The position numbers and the translations under genes were made by a program. Under the pieces are notes generated by a model. It worked only from the letters and a program-made list of their open reading frames with translations. It had not been told where the DNA came from and did no database searches. From a bacterium (lineage in GTDB: Bacteria > CSSED10-310 > JAJRTK01), in the NCBI GenBank assembly GCA_024278345.1, contig JAJRTK010000095.1, positions 1-12,420 on the forward strand: 12,420 nt of DNA. Reading direction: 5' to 3'. Below are positions 8,291 through 12,420 of the stretch, piece by piece; position 1 is the first letter of the stretch; each line of letters begins with the position of its first letter.

Positions 8291-9439
8291 GTGCGACAGC
8301 CCGATGCCACAAACAAGCAGGGCGATTCTCCGAAAGCGGCGACGCACGGGGGCTCTCGTTTCGACGACGGACAGGCGCCACGCCTATCCGTCGTGGTTCC
8401 CGTCTACAACGAGGAAGGCAATATCTTGCCCTTCCTCCGCCGTCTGCTGCCGGTCCTGGAAGGGCTCGGCGACAGCTTTGAAATCCTGCTGGTGGACGAT
8501 GGTTCCACCGACCAGGCTTTCGATCTGGTCCACCGGAACTACGCGGGAGATCCCCGGCTCCGGACGATCCACCTGACCCGGAATTTCGGGCAGCAGCAGG
8601 CGGTCATCGCCGGTTTTCACCGCTGCCTGGGCCAGCGGATCGTCACCATCGATTCGGACCTCCAAAACCCGCCGGAAGAAATCCCTCGGCTGCTGGAGAA
8701 GCTGGGCGAGGGTTATGACGTGGTGTGCGGCTGGCGCCGGGACCGAAAAGATCCCCTCCTCCGCCGTTGGAGCTCGTTGCTCCTGAACTGGATCGTGTCG
8801 CGGCTTACGGGAGTTCACCTCCACGACTACGGATGCATGCTCCGCGCCTACCGCCGCCCCATTATCGAGCGGGTCAAGCAATGCCCGGAGCGCTCGACGT
8901 ATATCACGGCTCTCGTCTGTTGGGTCGGAGGAAAATTCGCGGAGATCCGCGTCTCTCATGCACCTCGGGAGCAGGGCCGCTCCAAGTACAATTACTGGAA
9001 GCTTTTCGAGCTCTACTTCAATCTGCTGACGGGGTTCTCCATCTTCCCGCTCCAGCTCATCAGCTTCGCGGGGATGCTCTGTTCCTCAGTGGGTTTTGCG
9101 TTGGCCATCTGGCTGATGTTCCAACGCATTTTTATGGGGAACGACGAAGTGGGTCTGACCTCCATCTTCGCCGTGTTGTTCTTTCTGTTCGGGCTGGTAG
9201 TGCTCTCCCTTGGCCTCATCGGAGAATACATCGGTCGAATCTACATCGAGGTCCAGGGACGGCCCGGTTTCTTGATCCAGAGGGAAACCCGCCTCGATCA
9301 GCTATCCGGGCTCCCACCGGGTTCCCAAGGGTGGGAGGCGCCTCTGGATCGAGGTGATTCCCGGCCTTCGAATGCTGGCCGGCCAGACCACGCACCGGAG
9401 GGGGACGGAAAGCGAGCCCCCACGGTTCATGGCCCCTAG
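8291..9439 (+). CDS. ArnC-like family 2 glycosyltransferase (polyprenyl-phosphate sugar transferase)
   Basis: The 382-residue protein is predicted to transfer a sugar from a nucleotide donor to undecaprenyl (polyprenyl) phosphate at the inner membrane. GT-A motifs are SVVVPVYNEEGN (33-44), LLVDDGSTD (66-74) and the metal site DSDLQNPPEEIP (121-132; D121, D123). DYGCMLRAYRR (179-189), a C-P-E-R-S-T-Y block and GRSKYNYWKL (229-238) closely resemble E. coli ArnC. Two C-terminal membrane helices lie at about 251-275 and 290-315, followed by GEYIGRIYIEV. About 28 residues precede the catalytic domain and a hydrophilic 50-residue tail follows the usual end. GTG 8291 is chosen because GAGG lies 6 bases upstream and it follows gap closely. 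The neighbouring ArnB-like domain supports an aminosugar substrate, though the exact sugar is unknown. DPM1- or GtrB-like activity is the alternative. Confidence 0.93.
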   Translation: MRQPDATNKQGDSPKAATHGGSRFDDGQAPRLSVVVPVYNEEGNILPFLRRLLPVLEGLGDSFEILLVDDGSTDQAFDLVHRNYAGDPRLRTIHLTRNFGQQQAVIAGFHRCLGQRIVTIDSDLQNPPEEIPRLLEKLGEGYDVVCGWRRDRKDPLLRRWSSLLLNWIVSRLTGVHLHDYGCMLRAYRRPIIERVKQCPERSTYITALVCWVGGKFAEIRVSHAPREQGRSKYNYWKLFELYFNLLTGFSIFPLQLISFAGMLCSSVGFALAIWLMFQRIFMGNDEVGLTSIFAVLFFLFGLVVLSLGLIGEYIGRIYIEVQGRPGFLIQRETRLDQLSGLPPGSQGWEAPLDRGDSRPSNAGRPDHAPEGDGKRAPTVHGP

Positions 9440-9452
9440 AAAAGAGAAGATC

Positions 9453-11711
9453 ATGCCTCTCCCCTCCAACTCCGCGTCTCCGGAAAAGCGGCTCAATGTT
9501 CTTGTTACTGGCGGCGCGGGATATATCGGCTCGGTTCTCTGTCCCATGCTCCTTGAGCGGGGTCACCACGTTGCGGTTTACGACCGCCTTCTATATGGCC
9601 GGGACGGCGTCGAGCCGCTGCTGGGGCACGGGGAATTCGAGTTGGTGGAAGGCGACATCCGGCAGATCCAGAAGCGACCCGATCTTTTCCAGCAAGCGGA
9701 CGTGGTGGTTCACTTGGCATCGCTCTCCAATGACCCCACTTGCGAGCTACGCCCATCCCTCACCGACGAAGTCAACTACCGCGCCTTGGTCTCCACGGCT
9801 GATATGGCCAAGAAACACGGAGTTGCCAGGTTCGTTTTCGGCTCTTCGTGCAGCGTCTACGGGTCGGTGCCAGGAAGCGAGAGCGTGGACGAAGATGGTC
9901 CCCGGCGGCCGGTGAGCCTCTATGCGAAGACGATGGTCCGCTCCGAAGACTGGCTGCTGGCCGTCGGGAGCGAGGGATTCCAGCCATTCATCCTTCGGCA
10001 GTCCACGGTTTTCGGCTACTCGCCTCGGATGAGGTTCGATCTTGCCATCAATCTGATGGTCAAGACAGCGATGGAGCAAAAGAAGATCTACGTCATGGGC
10101 GGCGGGCAACAATGGCGCCCCTTCGTTCATGTCCGGGACACGAGCCGAGTGCTGCTGGCAGGTGTCGAGGGAAAGCTACGTTCAAGGATCCTGAACGTCG
10201 GTTTCGACGATCAAAACTACCGGATCGAACAACTGGCGCGAATGGTGGCGGAACGGATGGGAAACGTATCGGTGGAAGTTGTGCCCGATGACGCCGATCG
10301 CAGAAGCTATCGCGTTCGATTCCATCGACTTTCCCGGGAGCTTCCAGAACCCGGCCCCACCCGCGGGGTGGAAGATGGGGTCGATGAAATTGAAGAGGCG
10401 ATTCGGACGGGTGTCATCAAAGATCCCAATGCCCCCAAAACGGTGAACCTCCGGGTACTCAAGGCCAAAATGGCGCTGCCTGCCATTGCCGGCGGAGAAC
10501 CGGCTTTCTCCCGGTTTTTCCCTTTTTCTCTTCCGAAGCTGGGAAAGGCCGAAGAAAAGGCAGTTCTGGAAGTGTTGCGTTCGGGATGGCTCACCACCGG
10601 GCCGAAGGTTCTGCAATTTGAAGAAAAATGCCGAGAGCGCCTCGGCTGCGCCGAAGCGGTGGCTGTCTCTTCCTGCACGGCGGCCCTTCACCTCTCCTTG
10701 GTTGCCCTGGCCATTGGCCCGGGCAACGAAGTGATCACCTCGCCCATCACCTTCCCGGCCACGGCGAACGTGATTCTTCACGTGGGCGCAACGCCCATCT
10801 TCTGCGACGTCGAGCCGGGAACGCTCAATCTGGACGTGGAAGCGCTGGAATCGTTGATCACGCCGAAGACACGGGCCATCCTGCCCGTTCACATGGCCGG
10901 TCGTCCCTGCGACATGGCAAGGCTTTGGGAGCTTGCCGAGCGGCGCGGGATTGCCGTGATCGAGGACGCCGCACACGCCTTCGGAAGCCGGTACGAGACG
11001 ACCGCGGGATTTCGGGGAAGCGGCGGCGATGCGAAGAAGCTGGGAGGCCCGGTGGGAAGCGGCTCACCGGTGTCCTGTTTCTCTTTCTACCCCATCAAGA
11101 ACTTCACCACCATAGAAGGCGGCTTGATGGCGGTGAATCGCCCGGAACTGGCTCAAATTGCCCGAGTCGCGGCCCTCCACGGCCTGAGCCGTGACGCCTG
11201 GAACCGATACGGCGCCAAAGGAACCCACCACTGGGATGTCGTGCTGCCCGGCTACAAATACAACATGAGCGATGTCCAGGCAGCCATTGGACTCTGCCAG
11301 CTCCAGAGACTGGACGGGTTCCTGGAAAAGCGGCGCAAAACCGCCGCCTACTACCGAGAAGCTCTGGGGGGAGTGGAGGGAATCCAACTTCTGGATCCAC
11401 CCCACGAGGGGGATTCCCACCACCTGTTCATCATCCTGGTGCAACCGGAGATCCTGGGCGTGGACCGAGACCGGTTCACCGCGGCGCTCCGGGAGGAGAA
11501 TATCGGAACGGGCATCCACTTCCGGGCGTTGCACCTCATGACCGCTTACCGGGAGCGCTTCGGTTTCCAGCGGGGCATGTTTCCGGTCGCCGAGGCTGCA
11601 TCGGACCGGCTTCTCTCCCTTCCGCTCTATCCCGCCATGGAATACGAAGCAGTGGAACGTGTAGCGGAAGCCGTAAGGAAATTGGCCGACTACCTCCGCC
11701 GCGGAGCATAG
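9453..11711 (+). CDS. Fusion of extended SDR (epimerase/dehydratase) and ArnB-like PLP aminotransferase
   Basis: This 752-residue bifunctional protein probably makes an amino-deoxy sugar nucleotide in the cytoplasm. The N-terminal extended SDR (about 12-335) has the NAD-binding motif TGGAGYIG (19-26), LASLSNDPTC (88-97), SSCSVYG (131-137) and an active-site Tyr157. The usual YxxxK reads YAKTM, with Met161 in place of Lys. The C-terminal DegT/DnrJ/EryC1 domain (about 345-750) has GWLTTGPK (378-385), SSCTAALH (406-413), IEDAAHA (503-509), PLP lysine Lys549 in FYPIKNFTTIEGG, GYKYNMSDVQAAI (600-612) and GTGIHFRALH (685-694). It resembles E. coli ArnB throughout but has an extra glycine-rich loop at about 515-540. 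ATG 9453 follows the GT stop by 13 bases with a weak AAGAGAAG ribosome site; ATG 9429 is an overlapping alternative. The fused aminotransferase keeps a standalone-like N-terminus at Met340. Confidence 0.93.
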   Translation: MPLPSNSASPEKRLNVLVTGGAGYIGSVLCPMLLERGHHVAVYDRLLYGRDGVEPLLGHGEFELVEGDIRQIQKRPDLFQQADVVVHLASLSNDPTCELRPSLTDEVNYRALVSTADMAKKHGVARFVFGSSCSVYGSVPGSESVDEDGPRRPVSLYAKTMVRSEDWLLAVGSEGFQPFILRQSTVFGYSPRMRFDLAINLMVKTAMEQKKIYVMGGGQQWRPFVHVRDTSRVLLAGVEGKLRSRILNVGFDDQNYRIEQLARMVAERMGNVSVEVVPDDADRRSYRVRFHRLSRELPEPGPTRGVEDGVDEIEEAIRTGVIKDPNAPKTVNLRVLKAKMALPAIAGGEPAFSRFFPFSLPKLGKAEEKAVLEVLRSGWLTTGPKVLQFEEKCRERLGCAEAVAVSSCTAALHLSLVALAIGPGNEVITSPITFPATANVILHVGATPIFCDVEPGTLNLDVEALESLITPKTRAILPVHMAGRPCDMARLWELAERRGIAVIEDAAHAFGSRYETTAGFRGSGGDAKKLGGPVGSGSPVSCFSFYPIKNFTTIEGGLMAVNRPELAQIARVAALHGLSRDAWNRYGAKGTHHWDVVLPGYKYNMSDVQAAIGLCQLQRLDGFLEKRRKTAAYYREALGGVEGIQLLDPPHEGDSHHLFIILVQPEILGVDRDRFTAALREENIGTGIHFRALHLMTAYRERFGFQRGMFPVAEAASDRLLSLPLYPAMEYEAVERVAEAVRKLADYLRRGA

Positions 11712-11866
11712 AGCCTGTAAATGCAGGCAAAAACAAACGCCGCAATTCCGGTCCTGGTTCTTCCGCAGGGCATATTCCAAAGCCCTCAAGACAGACCACG
11801 AACCGAATCTTCAAGGGCACTGTCGGGAACCTTCCCGGTTTGCTAATATGGAACCGGAGGGTGCCC

Positions 11867-12420
11867 ATGAATCCTGTATCGCAAATGGTTGCCGACTCCG
11901 AGGTGACCTATCCGGAAAGCGACGGACAGCCCATGGCCGAGAATACGGAGCAGTTCGCCTGGATCGTTCTGATCAAGGAGGGACTGGAAGCCGTCTTCGC
12001 CGACGACGAAGATGTCTTCGTAGCCGGAGACCTTCTTTGGTATCCGGTGAGAGGACGCCCGGACATCCGTCGAGCCCCGGACGCTATGGTGGCATTCGGT
12101 CGGCCCAAAGGGCATCGGGGCTCCTACATGCAGTGGAAAGAAGGCGGGATCGCACCACAAGTCGTGTTCGAAGTGATGTCACCGGGCAACACGAAACGCG
12201 AAATGCGCCAAAAGCTGGAGTTTTACGAGCGGTACGGCGTGGAGGAATACTACCTGTGGGATCCGACCCAGGGGCGACTCCAAGGCTGGAACCGCAAGGA
12301 TACGCGCCTGGCGCCGGTCTTCCAGATGGAGGGCCACCGAAGCCGGCGCCTGGGAGTGCGCTTCGAAATCGTGGATGAAAACCTGGAGCTATACGGCCCT
12401 GGCGGCAACCGGTTCTTGAG
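11867..12420 (+). CDS. Uma2 family protein (PD-(D/E)XK nuclease fold), 3' end outside window
   Basis: ATG 11867 has GGAGG 6 bases upstream, and the frame stays open to the window edge, giving 184 residues. The protein reads as a Uma2/DUF820 family member: a DLLWYPV strand, APDAMVAFGRPKG (70-82; Asp72), then VVFEVMSPGNTKREM (99-113; Glu102) and KLEFYERYGVEEYYLWDP (116-133). Asp72, Glu102 and a nearby lysine are candidate metal-site residues of the restriction-endonuclease-like fold. The biological role of the family is not established, and members occur in many paralogous copies in some phyla. The 155-base gap upstream holds short hairpins (11713-11728 and 11824-11837) but no clear terminator or promoter. 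Separation from the sugar genes suggests an independent unit. The last residues and stop are not visible. Confidence 0.88.
   Translation, partial: MNPVSQMVADSEVTYPESDGQPMAENTEQFAWIVLIKEGLEAVFADDEDVFVAGDLLWYPVRGRPDIRRAPDAMVAFGRPKGHRGSYMQWKEGGIAPQVVFEVMSPGNTKREMRQKLEFYERYGVEEYYLWDPTQGRLQGWNRKDTRLAPVFQMEGHRSRRLGVRFEIVDENLELYGPGGNRFL

Noticed and set aside
11713-11728. Hairpin GCCTG-TAAATG-CAGGC just after the fusion gene, as a terminator
   Set aside because: Only 5 bp, and followed by an A-rich rather than T-rich tract on the plus strand, so it lacks the terminator signature.
11824-11849. Palindrome CGGGAA-CC-TTCCCG and TAATAT upstream of the Uma2-family gene as operator plus promoter
   Set aside because: No -35 at the right distance, and the implied transcription start would fall on the ribosome binding site; a single short palindrome is weak evidence.
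11848-12378. Plus-strand open frame of 176 codons in another frame across the Uma2-family gene
   Set aside because: It is an R/G-rich shadow frame; the frame beginning at 11867 has the ribosome site and the family motifs.

Overview
The window is a compact stretch of a high-GC bacterial chromosome. Two putative envelope systems flank a tRNA and a central-metabolism gene. A lipoprotein efflux adaptor with an RND permease, an ArnC-type polyprenyl-phosphate sugar transferase and an ArnB-type aminotransferase all point to a Gram-negative (diderm) bacterium. The Uma2-family gene and the helical-repeat paralogues would fit an environmental lineage such as Acidobacteriota or a former deltaproteobacterial group. 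That placement is a low-confidence inference.

Layout. (1) 1-1580, + strand: two overlapping genes for paralogous helical-repeat proteins, the first cut by the window edge. (2) 1647-6448, - strand, convergent with (1): an efflux operon of periplasmic adaptor lipoprotein then RND permease, with no outer-membrane channel gene in view. (3) 6435-6612: a 178-bp MITE-like element with perfect 17-bp terminal inverted repeats and a 5-bp CTAGA target duplication, inserted in frame in the signal-peptide coding region of the adaptor. (4) 6629-7008: a gene-free spacer with a likely tRNA promoter at its right end. (5) 7009-7135: tRNA-Leu(GAG) and a rho-independent terminator. (6) 7258-11711, + strand: gap (GAPDH), then an ArnC-like glycosyltransferase, then a 752-residue fusion of an extended SDR sugar-nucleotide enzyme with an ArnB-like aminotransferase. 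The spacings are short, so these may be co-transcribed. (7) 11867 to the window end: a Uma2-family (PD-(D/E)XK fold) protein, incomplete at 3'.

How the genes may work together. The SDR-aminotransferase fusion could make a 4-amino-4-deoxy sugar nucleotide, and the ArnC-like enzyme could load that sugar onto polyprenyl phosphate for envelope modification. ArnA, ArnD and ArnT counterparts are not in the window. The adaptor and permease would form the inner-membrane and periplasmic parts of a tripartite pump.

The most notable observation is the element at the adaptor start. Removing the element and one CTAGA copy restores an uninterrupted reading frame beginning MGLALVVLVLLASC. The present best start codon, ATG at 6448, lies inside the element's terminal repeat. 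Other points are a fusion junction that keeps what looks like the aminotransferase's ancestral start Met, an SDR active-site motif reading YAKTM instead of YxxxK, and a large hydrophobic insertion in the permease between TM6 and TM7.
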